A DNA stretch of 64,000 nucleotides from Punica granatum (taxonomy: Eukaryota > Streptophyta > Magnoliopsida > Myrtales > Lythraceae). How positions within the stretch are numbered: position 1 is the stretch's first letter; every line of letters begins with the position of its first letter. The stretch lies in the NCBI RefSeq assembly GCF_007655135.1, contig NC_045127.1:17889699-17953698 (forward strand). The letters run 5' to 3'. The position numbers and the translations under genes were made by a program. Of the stretch, positions 1 to 11,067 are shown piece by piece. The notes under the pieces are model-generated. The model did not search any database, had not been told where the DNA came from, and saw only the letters and a list, made by a program, of their open reading frames with translations.

Positions 1-1521
1 AAAAAAGCAGGACTGATTTGAAAATTCTAAAAAATTGGGGAGCGATCTGAAAATTCTTAAAAGTGGGGACTGTGCAAAAACAAGTTTACTGAAAATGTCC
101 TAGGACTTATTTGAAATGAATTTGAAAATCTGGACTGATTTGAAAACAAAAAAAAGGCCCCAGGACTAAACTGAAACAACTTGGAAAGTTCCTTAGGATG
201 CTTGAAAAATTCTTGGAATTCCAGGACTGATTGGAAAATAGTAAAATGACTGGGACTTTACTGAAAAGAATTTTTGAGATTCAAGGCAGATCTGAAAAGG
301 GTGAAAAATGGTCCCGGGACTAAACTGAAACAACTTGAAAAGTTCTTTGGGATTCTTAGAAAAATTCTGAAAAATCCAAGGACTGATTGAAAAATAATAA
401 AAATGATTGGGGCTTGATTGAAAGTAATTTTGAAATTCAGGGCAGATCTTGAAAAAATAAAATACGTCCTCTGGACTGAAATGTGACAAAATAGAAAGTT
501 CGTAAAATCGAGTTCGGGACAAATCCGATCACCCACGCGACCCAAGAATACTCATTTTACATTATATCCATCAAGCAAGCAATAATATTCAGGAAAATAA
601 CCCTAATCATGCCATTAAGTCGAGAATTTACCTTGTTCGGAAAGTTGAGGGGCTTTTCTGTAAAAATAAAAAAAATCGCCGGATGAATCGGGCCGGATCG
701 GATCTGACCGGACCGCCCGTAGGAGAAACCGCCCAGAAGAGAAGCTGGGCCGGACTGGAGCGCCTTGGGCCTGAATGGGCCGAGCCTGCAAAGGAAGAGA
801 AATGGGCCGAGGCCCGTTAGCCGAAAGGCGGTCGGGATCGGGGGGCAGCGGCGGCGCGAGGCTGGGGGCGGCGGTTCTCGCCCCCGGACGCCGCTACGAT
901 GGCACGAGAGGGCTCGGGAGATGACTTTAGGCGCCGCCGATGCTTCGCCGTGGTCGATCGGGACCTCACCGGCGCTTAATCGGCCAGAATCGGGGGGGGG
1001 GGGGGGGGGGGGGAAGTTGCGGTTTTCCGGCGAAGTTCCGAGTTCTCCAATTTCAAAATTCGCCAAATCGAGAGCCAATTTTCTGTTTTTCACACTGGGT
1101 CCTGTTCGCGTCCATCCGAATTGCCTTTCTCTCTAATTAATTTCAATTTCGTACGCTTTTTCGTTCAGATTTCAGCCGATCTTGGAGGAAATCGTGGATA
1201 TCCGCGATTTGGGGATCTCGGGTCGGCTGGGTCGCGGGCAGCCGGCGAGCGCTGCCCGGCACTGCTCGGCCTGCCCGAATTGTTTTTTTTTGTTTTTTTT
1301 TTAAAAAGGCCGGCGGTCACGGGCAGCCGGTCAACGCTGCCCGGCCTGCCCCTGACCTGCCCAAATGTTTTCTTCTCATTTCTTTTTTTTATACATATAT
1401 ATATATATATAATTTAATTTAAATTAAAAATTTTATTCTTTTTTTTTAAGAAAAGGTAATAAATTAAAAAAATAACGATTTTGCCCCTTGGAGCCGATGG
1501 ACCGAAAATTGGGTGCTGACA
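1..1521 (-). repeat. 3' LTR of the Ogre-type element, partial
   Basis: This stretch is a direct repeat of about 14688-16188, including the degenerate 'ggactgatttgaaaattc' repeats, the GC-rich block, the (AT)n run and the final 'ggtgctgaca'. Only the half nearest the polypurine tract is in the window; the other half lies to the left. A run of 22 G at 992-1013 corresponds to only 8 G in the other LTR. ORFs in this stretch are by-products of repeat composition. Confidence 0.93.
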
Positions 1522-1538
1522 GCTTGCCCCTCTTTGGT
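1522..1538 (-). other. Polypurine tract of the Ogre-type element
   Basis: Directly next to the LTR terminus, the minus strand reads AAAGAGGGGCAAGC before TGTCAGCACC. A purine-rich tract immediately upstream of the 3' LTR is the expected plus-strand primer of a Ty3/gypsy element. Its position fixes the inner boundary of the LTR at 1521. Confidence 0.75.
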
Positions 1539-1617
1539 TGTGTGCTCGGATAGAGGATGCAGTCAAAGACCATAAGAAGCACCCCGTCTGATCTCGATGA
1601 CCGTCCTGAAAGCATGT

Positions 1618-2320
1618 ACCTGAAAGCAGTAAAGAGGTAGTTTATGGATCCAAAAGCAATAAAGGTGGGCTTATGGCCTTGAAAGCTGTAAAGATGGGTT
1701 TACGAGCCCAAAGAAAGTAAAAGGTGGGTGTCCAAACCCAAAACAGTAAAAGGTGGGTGTCCAAACCCAAAGCAGTAAAGGTGGGCGTTTGTACCCAAAG
1801 CAGTAAAGGTGGGTATCCAAACCCAAAGCAGTAAATGTGAGTGTCCAAACCCAAAGCAGTAAATGTGAGTGTCCAAACCCAAAACAATAAAGGTGGGTGT
1901 CCAAACCCAAAGCAGTAAATGTGGGTGTCCAAACCCAAAGCAGTAAAGGTGGGTGTCCAAACCCAAAGCAATAAAAGGTGGGTGTCCAAACCCAAAGCGG
2001 TAAAAGGTGGGTGTCCAAACCCAAAGCGGTAAAATGTGGGTGTCCAAACCCAAAGCGGTAAATGGTGGGTGTCCAAACCCAAAGCGGTAAATGGTGGGTG
2101 TCCAAACCCAAAGCAGTAAAAGTGGGTGTCCAAACCCAAAGCAATAAATGTGGATGTCCAAACCCAAAGCAGTAAAAAGTGGGTGTCCAAACCCAAAGCA
2201 GTAAATGTGGGTGTCCAAACCCAAAGCAGTAAAGGTGGGTGTCCAAACCCAAAGCAATAAATGTGGGTGTCCAAATCCAAAGCAGTAAAAGGTGGGTGTC
2301 CAAACCCAAAGCAGTAAAAT
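1618..2320 (-). repeat. 28-29-bp tandem array in the 3' non-coding region of the Ogre-type element
   Basis: About 24 copies of a 28-29-bp unit, close to 'gtgggtgtccaaacccaaag' plus 'cagtaaag', run head to tail with small variants (cagtaa, cggtaa, caataa; aaagg or aaatg). Copies at the left edge are more diverged. The unit has no stop in any minus-strand frame, which gives long spurious ORFs rich in FGFGHP. Tandem arrays between integrase and the 3' LTR are known in Tat/Ogre elements and can seed satellite DNA. Confidence 0.9.
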
Positions 2321-3372
2321 GATTCGGTCATCGAGGATGGCCCGAGAACGCGAGAGAGTTGACTCGGGCCCGTTGATGCTGACGGATTTGTCAGATGATG
2401 GTGCCAGGTGCCTCCTTGAGGGGCCTTTCGCTTGAGTTTGAGATTGCGATCTTGTCGTACGAGGCAGACATGAGTCCATCAGGTGGAAGACGCCTCTTAA
2501 GATCCACATGCCCGTACCTGCATAGGAGGGTGGCAGCTAACGGCCGTTGCCAGTCGCGTAAAACTGGTGGAATTACAATGTGCAAAGGAAATCTATGTAA
2601 TGATGCTTCGGGGATCTGAAGTTGGTGGCCATCTGAGGGGTGGCCGTGTCCCGAATTCATGTTTGACCAAAAGAAAGGCCTTTCGCAAAATGAGGGCATG
2701 GCCCACAGAACTTTGAATAAAGGTAAAGGGAAGGGTCTTTAGGATCCTCCAAATTAAGGATACGACGATTCGACCCCATTTCGAGGCGCGTCTCGAGCCT
2801 TGAGAGTCGAGGAGAGTTTGTTTGCGTTGAGAACTGCCGAACCACTACTAGTTGTAGCTTCACGCGGGGTGCTACTGTTCTTTCGTGGTCGAACCGATAA
2901 TTGCCCCTAATTTTTGCCCAGGCCGCAAAACGCGTGACGACCTGACGGGGTATTTTATTTTGACTTTTCTCTCATGAATGCTCTCCTTTTACTACGACCG
3001 CCCAAGATAGGGTCCAATCGCATCTCTCGATTCCTCTAACTTTTGCCTAGACCGCCCTTTGCGGGTTTCAGCCTAGCAAGGATATGATTTATGCTCTCCT
3101 TTTGCCACGGCTCCCCTTTGCGGGATTTTAAGCCGTGCCCCTCGTTCCCTAACTTTTGGCTAGGTCGCCTCGAGGAGGTTTTCGACCTAACGGGAAATTT
3201 ATTCTTTTCTCTCAAAGGTGATCTTAGATGGAAAGAGTACAAGTGCTGATGACAGGATGCGCTGAGGCGGTATGAGCATGGGGTCTGAAGAATACAGAAG
3301 AAGACAAAGGTCTGAAATGAGGCTTGCAGCCTGCGGGTACATAAAGAGGCTGCAGAATGACGAAGAAGGCTA
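2321..3372 (-). other. 3' untranslated region of the Ogre-type element
   Basis: There is no convincing coding sequence between the tandem array and the integrase C-terminus. From about 2880 to 3190 a second, looser repeat occurs: a phrase close to 'cctaacttttgcctaggtcgcc' followed by 'tttgcgggttt' recurs about four times with heavy divergence. ORFs here of 74-134 residues show no recognisable domain. Confidence 0.6.
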
Positions 3373-4509
3373 TCAGGGATAGTACTTCTTGAGGGCGTCA
3401 GCGTTGACTGGGAGTGCGTTTTCGGTCCCATCCATGTCACTTAGGATAATTGCTCCTCCAGAGAAGGTTTCCCTGACGACGAAGGGTCCGTCGTACTTGT
3501 ATGCGAACTTGCCCCGAGAGTCAGGTGTAATGTGAAGAACCTTTCGCAGGACAAGGTCACTAGGGTTGAACTCGCGGTGGCGGACTCTTGCATTGAACGC
3601 TCGGGCCATTCTTTGTTGGTAGCATTGGCAGTGGCATAGCGCTATTAGCCGCTTCTCGTCGATGAGATTGAGTTATTCGTAGTGTTGCTTTGCCCATTCT
3701 GCTTCTTCGAGCTTGGACTCGGCAAGGACCCTCATGGAAGGAATCTCCACTTCGATTGGGAGGACTGCTTCCATGTCGTAGACCAGAGAGTACGGAGTTG
3801 CCTCGGTTGAAGTGCGGATAGATGTTCGATATGCTAAGAGAGCAAAAGGGAGCATCTCGTGCCAATCCTTATAGGTCACCGTCATTTTCTCGATGATCTT
3901 CTTGATGTTCTTGTTCGCAGCTTCCACCACACCGTTCATTTGGGGACGGTACGGTGTGGAGTTACGATGCTGCACTTTGAATTGCTCGCAGAGCTCATCG
4001 ATGATCTTGTTGTTCAAGTTCTTAGCGTTGTCAGTGATGATTGTCGCGGGGACTCCGTATCGGGTGATGATGTTGCACTTGAGGAAGCGTGCCACGGCTT
4101 TTGCGGTGACCGAAGCAAGCGTTATGGCCTCGATCCACTTGGTGAAGTAGTCGATTGCCACCAAAATGAAAAGGTGTCCGTTGGATGCTTTGGGATTGAT
4201 AGGGCCGATCACATCTATACCCCACATTGTAAAGGGCCACGGGGCCGCCATTGGATGTAGCTCATTGGGAGGTGCTTTGATCTGGTCGGCGTAGACCTGG
4301 CACAAGTGGCAGTGTCTGACGTGTTTGGCGCAGTCGGCCTCCATGGTGGACCAGAAGTAACCCAAACGCATAAGTTTCTTAGCGAGCATGAGCCCGCTCA
4401 TGCCGGGTCCGCAACTTCCCTCGTGTATCTCTCCCATAAGGTGTTGTGCCTCAATTTCATCGACACACCGGAGTAGTGTAGCATCGAAGGAATGGCGATA
4501 AAGAATCTC
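3373..4509 (-). pseudogene. Integrase domain of the Ogre-type element (broken)
   Basis: The reading frame continues that of reverse transcriptase. It shows the zinc-binding region with CHLC (first part H...; one expected histidine in the usual CGPH context reads CGPG here), then the catalytic core with D in GIDVIGP, D in TDNAKN and E in NGVVEAANKN. The C-terminal domain follows with DLVLRK and KYDGPFVV. It integrates element DNA into the host chromosome. An in-frame TGA at 4510-4512 separates it from RNase H, and a TAA at 3673-3675 cuts off the C-terminal domain. No chromodomain is visible, as expected for the Tat branch. Confidence 0.9.
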
Positions 4510-6812
4510 TCAACTCAAGAAGTAATGTGCTGCGAGTCGCCGAAGTGTTTTTTTGTCGCGCCGATTGGCGAATGTCGGGTATTGGCCGGTTTGCAGAAAA
4601 TGTTTGATGTCTTCATACCACGGCTGTTCGTTGGTTGCCTCAATTGCGTCGCAGTGAGCAGGGCCCTTGCCAATCTCGATTTCGAGTGGCTCAATGAGAT
4701 TCTCTTTCGTGATGCTCACCATGGATGCGAGCGTCGCAAGTGCATCTGCAAATTGGTTCTTGATGCGTGGTGTGTATGTGAATGAGATTTTCTCGAAGTT
4801 CTCCGCTAACTCCTCGAGATACTCGTGATATGGCACTAGCTTTGCGTCCTTCGTCTTCCATTGCCCCAACGTTTGGAAAATTGTAAGCATAGAATCACCA
4901 AACACTTCTAGTTCCTTCACCTTGAAGTCGATCGCCGCTTGCAGGCCGAGGATGCATGCTTCGTATTCGGCCACGTTATTAGTGCAGGGGAAATCAACCT
5001 TTGCTGCGACCGGATAGTAGCGTCCGTCGGGGGATATCAGCACTGCGCCAATGCCAGACCCAGTGGAATTTACTGCGCCGTCGAAATACATCCTCCATGC
5101 GAATTTGTTCTCCTCACTGTCCACTTGGAGAATCCCTTCGTCCGGAAAGTCAGAGTTGATCGTCGTATCGTCTTCGATTGGGAACTCCGATAAGTGATCC
5201 GCAATTGCCTGCCCCTTGATCGACGTGCGGGGCACATATTCAATATTGTATTCCGTCAGCTGACATCGCCACTTTGAAATGTTCTTCATGGAAGATGGAC
5301 TATCGAGCAAGTACTTCAAGGGATCCGCTTTTGACAATAAGCGGATAGTATGATAGAGAGTGTACTGTCGGAGCCTCTGCATGACCCACACCAGCGCGCA
5401 ACACATCTTCTCAATCTCCGGGTAGTTGGACTCCCCTGCGGGGAACTTCTTGCTCAAATAGTAAATGGCATGTTCTGCGTGCGTGGACTCGTCTTCCTGC
5501 CTTAACATGCATCCTAGGGATTGCCGACGCACTGTTAGATAGAGAATAAGAGGGCGATCTGGAGTAGGTAGGACCAATACCGGGGGTTGAACCAAGTATG
5601 CCTTGATAGTGTCGAAGGCCTTCTGACATTTTTCGTCCCACTTAATCGCTGCATTTTTGCTAAGCAAGTGGAAGAGTGGTTGACATTTGTCTGTCAAGTT
5701 TGCAATGAAACGCACAATGTAGTTCAGCCGTCCCAGGAAGCCTCGTACTTCACGGACTGTCGATGGTGGAGGTAGCTCCCTGATTGCCTTCACCTTGTTA
5801 GGATCAACCTCGATGCCTCGTTCGCTGACCACAAAACCTAGCAGTTTTCCTGACTTGGCGCCGAATGTACACTTTGCCGGGTTAAGTCGAAGCTTGTACT
5901 TCTTGAGTCGGTCGAAGAGGCGTTTTAAATTAACGAGATGATCCTCTCCTTCTTTTGATTTAGCAATCATGTCGTCGACATAGACCTCAATCTCTTTATG
6001 CATCATATCATGGAATAGCGTGACCATGGCCCTTTGATATGTTACCCCGACATTTTTGAGGCCGAAGGGCATGACTCGGTAACAAAAAGTGCCCCACATT
6101 GTGATGAACGTCGTCTTGATCTTGTCCTCATCGGTCATCCGAATCTGGTTGTACCCGGAGAAACCATCCATGAAGGAGAACAACGTATGGCGTGCTGTGT
6201 TGTCAACTAAGACGTCAATGTGAGGCAGGGGGAAGTTATCCTTGGGGCTGGCCTTGTTGAGGTCCCGATAGTCGACGCAGACTCTAACTTTTCCGTCCTT
6301 CTTCTCTACGGGCACGATATTCGCTACCCACTCAGAGTAATTACAAACTTCCAGGAAGCCCGCGTTGATTTGCTTGATGACCTCTTCTTTAATGCGGAGG
6401 AGAAGGCCGGCTCGCTGACGCCGTAAATGCTGCCGTTTAGGTGGAAACCTCTCCGTATCAAGCAGAAGGAAGTGCTTAACTATTGAGGGATCTAGACCTG
6501 ACATGTCGGCATAAGACCAAGCAAAGACTTCTTGGTACTCCTTGAGGAAATCGATCATCCGGGCCCGCTATGTGGGGTCGAGGCTCGTCCCGATCTTCAG
6601 GGTGCGTGATTCTTCTTCGGTGCCCACGTTGATTTCTTCTGTTGGCTCAACTGAAGTAAATTGACGGTCCTCGAGGCGGCGCAAACTCTCCTCTATCTCA
6701 GGCACTCGACCGTCCTCGTCGAGCCCTTCCCCGAAGTATATGGGTCGGGACTCTTCGAGGTGTTCCTCGGATGAGTTCGAATCGACGTGTCGATGATTTG
6801 GATTCGAGTGGA
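4510..6812 (-). pseudogene. Reverse transcriptase plus two RNase H domains of the Ogre-type element (broken)
   Basis: The frame holds reverse transcriptase with RVCVDYRDLNKASPKD, FSFMDGFSGYNQI and the catalytic YVDD (5971-5982), then the usual connection/RNase H region (KAFDTIKAYL, YYLSKKFPAGE). A second RNase H of archaeal type follows, with DGAVNSTGSG, NVAEYEA, FGDS and NQFADALA carrying the acidic active-site residues. The duplicated RNase H is a mark of the Tat lineage. It copies element RNA into DNA and removes the RNA strand. A TAG at 6568-6570 interrupts the frame just upstream of IDFLKEYQEVFAW, and a TGA at 4510-4512 ends it before the integrase. Confidence 0.92.
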
Positions 6813-6813
6813 G

Positions 6814-7023
6814 CTTGGCAATTTATACGAGTAGTCTTAGAAATTTAGAGCATTGCGAGATAAGTGAAAGAAAGGAGAAAGTAGACGCGGAAATTCAAAA
6901 AATGCGTGCAGAGATTTTATTAATGGTGTAAGCATGAAGCCATAACAAAATCCTTCTTCCGTCATGTGGCTTATGGCTATGCCGACACGTGGGGAAACAT
7001 CAAGCACATAGATAGCCTTACAC
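6814..7023 (-). other. Candidate intron between protease and reverse transcriptase
   Basis: The coding frame is clear up to ...YSAVIAD and resumes with LHSNPNH, but the 210 bp between them are AT-richer, have in-frame stops (TAA at 7018-7020 and about 6824) and no protease or RT similarity. On the minus strand the segment begins GTGTAAGG, contains a pyrimidine-rich stretch (CTTTCTCCTTTCTTTC) and a CTAAG branch-like motif, and ends CCAAG. Removing 7023-6814 keeps the frame. A stronger-looking donor, GTAAGG at 7021, would not keep frame with the same acceptor. Ogre elements are known to carry a spliced intron at this place; splicing in this copy is inference. Confidence 0.6.
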
Positions 7024-8424
7024 ATCGGCGATCACAGCCGAGTAGCATGGGACTGAGGTCCAGTTGTTGAGCTCCTCATTCTCTTGTGCAAGGCGGATAT
7101 GGACCCCTAAAGGAGTCTCCTCGGTGACGGCGCATACGGCTGGCGGATCGACAGGCTCGGCATCTGAAACGGAGGAGGGGCCGTCAAGAGTACCTCCGAT
7201 GACGTGTGGCGGTGCGGGAAAAAAGTGAGAGAGTGGGGGAACTGGGATGCCCCTGTTGATCTTCCCGTAATGCGCGGCGAGATGGTAAAGGTGCTTGCCC
7301 CTGCGGGCCTCGATAATCTCGTGGCAGGAAGGGCGAAAACCGAGTCCCCTCCTGTTCTTGTACTCTTCAATCTCGATGGGGCAATTGATCCCCTGCCCCT
7401 GTGCTCCGAGCCCGGTACCGGGAACATAGCTGTGACGCAAGAGGACCTTCCCGACCATGCGGTCAGCACGAGACGGACGGATCTCTCCATAGTCCCGAAT
7501 GACAGAGATGGTCTCAAATGAATGGAATGGAAGGTTCTTGTCGTCTCCGATGCTAATATAGGGGACAGTCGTTTCCTTGTAGATGGCGTAGTCCTCTTCA
7601 TCCTTGATCGTAATGAGCCGACCATCCGCGATGAACTTGATCCTTTGGTGCAAGGACGAGGGAACGGCTCCAGCTGAGTGGATCCAGGGTCTCCCGAGGA
7701 GCAGGCTAAAAGCATTCGGGATGTCAAGGACCTGAAATGTGACGCTGAATGAGCACGGGCCGACATCGATCAAGAGGTCAATCTCCCCATTCACTTCCCT
7801 CCGTGAGCTGTCAAAGGCTCGAACCGCGGTTTTGCTCGGACGGATGCGGTTGAGGTCCACATTCATTTGCTTCAGCGTGGACACCGGGCAAACATTGAGG
7901 GCGGAGCCATTGTCGATCATGACCCGGCCAATAACGAAATTGTTGCACTTGCAGACGATGTGCAACGCCCGTGAGTGTGCCCATCCTTCGGACGGGAGTT
8001 CGTCATCTGAAAATGAGATGGCATCGGAGAAAATCGAGCTGACGGTCTCTTCAATCTGATCTGGGGCTGTTTCCTTAGGAACCTGTGCTGCAGTAAGGAC
8101 TCGTAGGAGAGCTTCTTGGTGTGGCTCCGAACTCAAGAGGAGAGCGAGTAGTGAAATATGAGTTGGAGACTTACCCATTTGTTCTACTACCTTGTACTCG
8201 CTCGCCTTGATCACTTTCATGAAAGCCTCGGCTTCTTTTTCGATTACCTTCTTCTGCGGGATAGGTGGGGCTTCCGGAGCAGCTCCGGATGCAGCGGGAG
8301 CCTTACCCTTACCTACGATCTCCGGGTTCGTGTACACCCGGCCCGAGCGTGTCACGCCCATGACACTGAACTGCTGCTCAAGGTTCCCGACACTTCCTTC
8401 GTAAGTCCAAGGGACCTTACTGTC
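7024..8424 (-). pseudogene. Aspartic protease region of the Ogre-type element
   Basis: It follows gag in the same frame after a TAG at 8425-8427. The aspartic protease active site reads IDNGSALNV, and flap/C-terminal sequence such as LLLGRPWIHSAGAVPSSLHQ follows. Downstream a glycine-rich segment (GTGLGAQGQG, then NRRGLGF) resembles a G-patch. The protease would cut the gag-pol polyprotein. The region from 8361 to 7024 is open without a stop, the best preserved part of this element, and ends at the candidate splice donor. Confidence 0.85.
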
Positions 8425-10716
8425 CTAGTACAGCTCTCGAGCGGGGACTTCTATTATGAACGGGGCGGGCGCGGCACTAAACCCTGTGAACCCTACTGTG
8501 GCTTCCGCGAGGACATACTCGATTACAAATGGAGTAGGGCCCTCCTGTTGGCTCTCGTTCTCTCTCATAGTGCAAACACTGATCATATTGATGGTGGGCC
8601 CCGAGCTCGACCCGTGATCAGGGAGAGGATTGGCTAGCACATTCGGAGGCCTAATGGCATTGAACGAGATCTTTTTGGCATCGATCAGCTTCTGGACCTC
8701 CTCTCGTAATTTCCAACAGTTGTCGGTTGTGTGACCGGGAGCACCTGAGTGGTACTCGCAGTGTAGACTCTGATCTTGGTTTGCCGGAACGAAACTGGGA
8801 CCGGGAACCGTTGGTCGGATCATGTTGCCGGCTAACAGTTGCCTGTATATGTGGGAGAGCGGGATAGGCAGGGGTGTGAACTGTATGCGCTGCCGAGCTT
8901 GCATTGCGCCGCCTTGTTGACCTTGTGGGGCTGGAGCCTGTTGCGTCGGCCGAGGAGTTCTCGAAGCCGGAGGCCTGTACTGCGGGGTCTGAGGAGGAGC
9001 GGGAGCCTAATGATGGACGACTTGTTGCGGGGCCGATGGAAATGCTGTCGGCGGAGCCGAATAATAAACCGGTTGAGCGAGATGCTGAGACGGATAGGGC
9101 GAAGGCGGTGGAGCATATGCGGGGGTGGTAGATGGTGCAGGCGTCAAGCTCACCGAGTACTGTTGCGGCGCGTTGTGGCCCGTATTGACGGCATTGACCG
9201 ATGCCTCCTTACTCCTTCTGCTGCCAGTGGGGGTGACTGTTGAGGCAGTCCTCCTCGAGGACTCTCCTTCCCCTTTCTTTGTCGGGCCCTCTAACCTTCC
9301 GAGTTTGATACCCAGGTCTACTTGCTTCCCGGCCATAATCATCTCCGAGAAAGTAGACTTGTGACCCATAAGGTGAGAGTAGTAAGCCCCCTTGAGAGTC
9401 CCATGAAACATTTGGATTTGTTGCGCTTCGCAAATTGGAGGGAAATGTTTTGCTGCTTCCGAACGCCAATTCGTGGCGTAATCCTCAAACATCTGCTCCT
9501 CTGCCATTTCCATCGTGCTCAACTCGAGGAAGGACGGGGGCGTCTCCATGTTATACTGATACTGCTCAACAAACTTCTTGGCCAGTTCGATCCAGGAGGG
9601 GATGTCCTCCGCTCGGAGAGATATGAACCAATTAAGAGCCGGTCCTGACAAGATCTCCTGGAAAGTCGCGATGACGAACTGTTCGTAGTCCCAGTATTGA
9701 AGCATCTTTCCGTTGTAGTGACGGAGGTGGTGTTGTGGGTCTTTAGTTCCATCGTACTTCTGAAAATCGGGTACCTTGACTTTCGCGGGTAGCTGCATCC
9801 CCGGGAAGAGAGTCGAATCTAGATAACTAGTGCTATGTCGGGGATCACTAGCTTGGAGGGCCCTAATAGTCTCTTCCATCTTTTTCATTCTCCTCTCCTG
9901 TTCGGTCTCCGTTTTGGGAAAGAAATTTGTGGATGGAGCTCTGGGGGCCGCTTGAGTCGGTGTGCCTGGTTCGGAGAAAGTAACATTTATGGGAGGTGGA
10001 GCTTGGTAGGGGAGGCTGATATGGAGTTGTGGAGCTTGGTAAGGGAAAGGCTCAGTTGTGTGAGTAGGAATAGGAGCGCTCGATGCTAGAAAGCCCATCG
10101 GCGGGGGAGCAGTATAAACGGTAGTTGGAACTGGTGTGGACACGGGAGGTGGTGCGAACATAACGGGATTCGGCACGGGAATCGTCATGGGCGGAAGTGA
10201 GACAGTTGCTGGAATGGTGGACTGAGGATGGCTGGAGTCGACCGGGTGAATTGCCGACGCGTGCTTCGGATGAGGAGCAGGCATTGGGATAATTGCCGGC
10301 GCGGGGGCGGCTGCTATGTCGCCCTTTGATGCATGGGTTGGCGGGACCCAAGGAGTGGGGTTGATAGTTGGCCCACGTGGGAGAGGCAGGGTGGAGCTCG
10401 AAGACGCGCGATTTGGCCCTCTGAGCAAGGCCATCATCTCGGCCATATTAGCGGCCATTAGGTCAACCGTGTTTTGAAGATTTGTGACGTTGCCCTCGAG
10501 CGTGGCCATGCGAGTAGGATCATGGGCAGGCGGTGGTGCTTGAGTCGTCGACGACGGCACGTGCATCGGTGGTGGCGGCGAGTGCCTAGGTGGTGGTGGT
10601 GCGTACCCCAGCGGTAGTGACATGCTTGATGAAATCGGTTGTGGGAGATGGGCCGAGGGAGTCCTAAGATGTGCTAGTGGCGCGCCTGCAGTGGTAAGTG
10701 GTGGTGACGCGTTCAT
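8425..10716 (-). pseudogene. Gag of the Ogre-type element (broken)
   Basis: The ATG at 10716 opens a proline-rich N-terminal part, then a coiled coil (about residues 275-290, ERRMKKMEETIRAL) and the retrotransposon gag domain from about residue 310 (VKVPDFQKYDGTKDP, then GPALNWF and LKGAYYSHL). An in-frame TAG at 9007-9009 interrupts it. The frame continues with a zinc-knuckle-like motif, C-x2-H-x5-H-x4-C, in CEYHSGAPGHTTDNC and ends at a TAG at 8425-8427. Gag packages element RNA into virus-like particles in the cytoplasm. It and the downstream pro and pol share one frame, so only stops or splicing separate them. Confidence 0.88.
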
Positions 10717-11067
10717 CGTGGGCTATGGAGAATGAATTGGCATCGGTGGTGTATTCCCTTCGAAGACAGCGAGTTGATTTTCCTCTGCCATTCTTAATTG
10801 GAAGCGTGTGGGATACCGGTGGGGCGCCGCCAGTTGTTAATACCTGAATTCCATAAGTGTGTGAGTTTCGATGCAAGAATATTCTTTTTAAAATAAACAT
10901 GCAAAGTAATGAAGAGGGAATGCATGAGATGCATGAATTTTGAAAACTAATGCTGTCATTTGTATTAACTCTGAATGGTTCAAAGTGCAATACAAATTTT
11001 GAAAAGATAGTCCTAAGTCGATTTTCCACCGCGCTCGGGGAACAAGCGACCATCGCTATGGAAAGCC
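10717..11067 (-). other. Spacer between ORF1 and gag
   Basis: About 350 bp separate the end of ORF1 from the gag ATG. The stretch has no recognisable domain, is AT-richer than its coding neighbours and probably acts as the untranslated leader of gag. Confidence 0.5.

Noticed and set aside
557..1417. ORFs of up to 178 codons in the LTR
   Set aside because: Proline- and arginine-rich translations of a GC-rich LTR segment, overlapping in several frames, and not conserved in frame in the second LTR copy.
1618..2320. CRISPR-like array
   Set aside because: Repeats are head to tail without unique spacers, in a plant retrotransposon.
1642..2509. Three overlapping long ORFs (229, 212 and 269 codons) on the minus strand
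   Set aside because: They are all readings of the 28-29-bp tandem array in three frames; the unit simply lacks stops. No real protein is supported.
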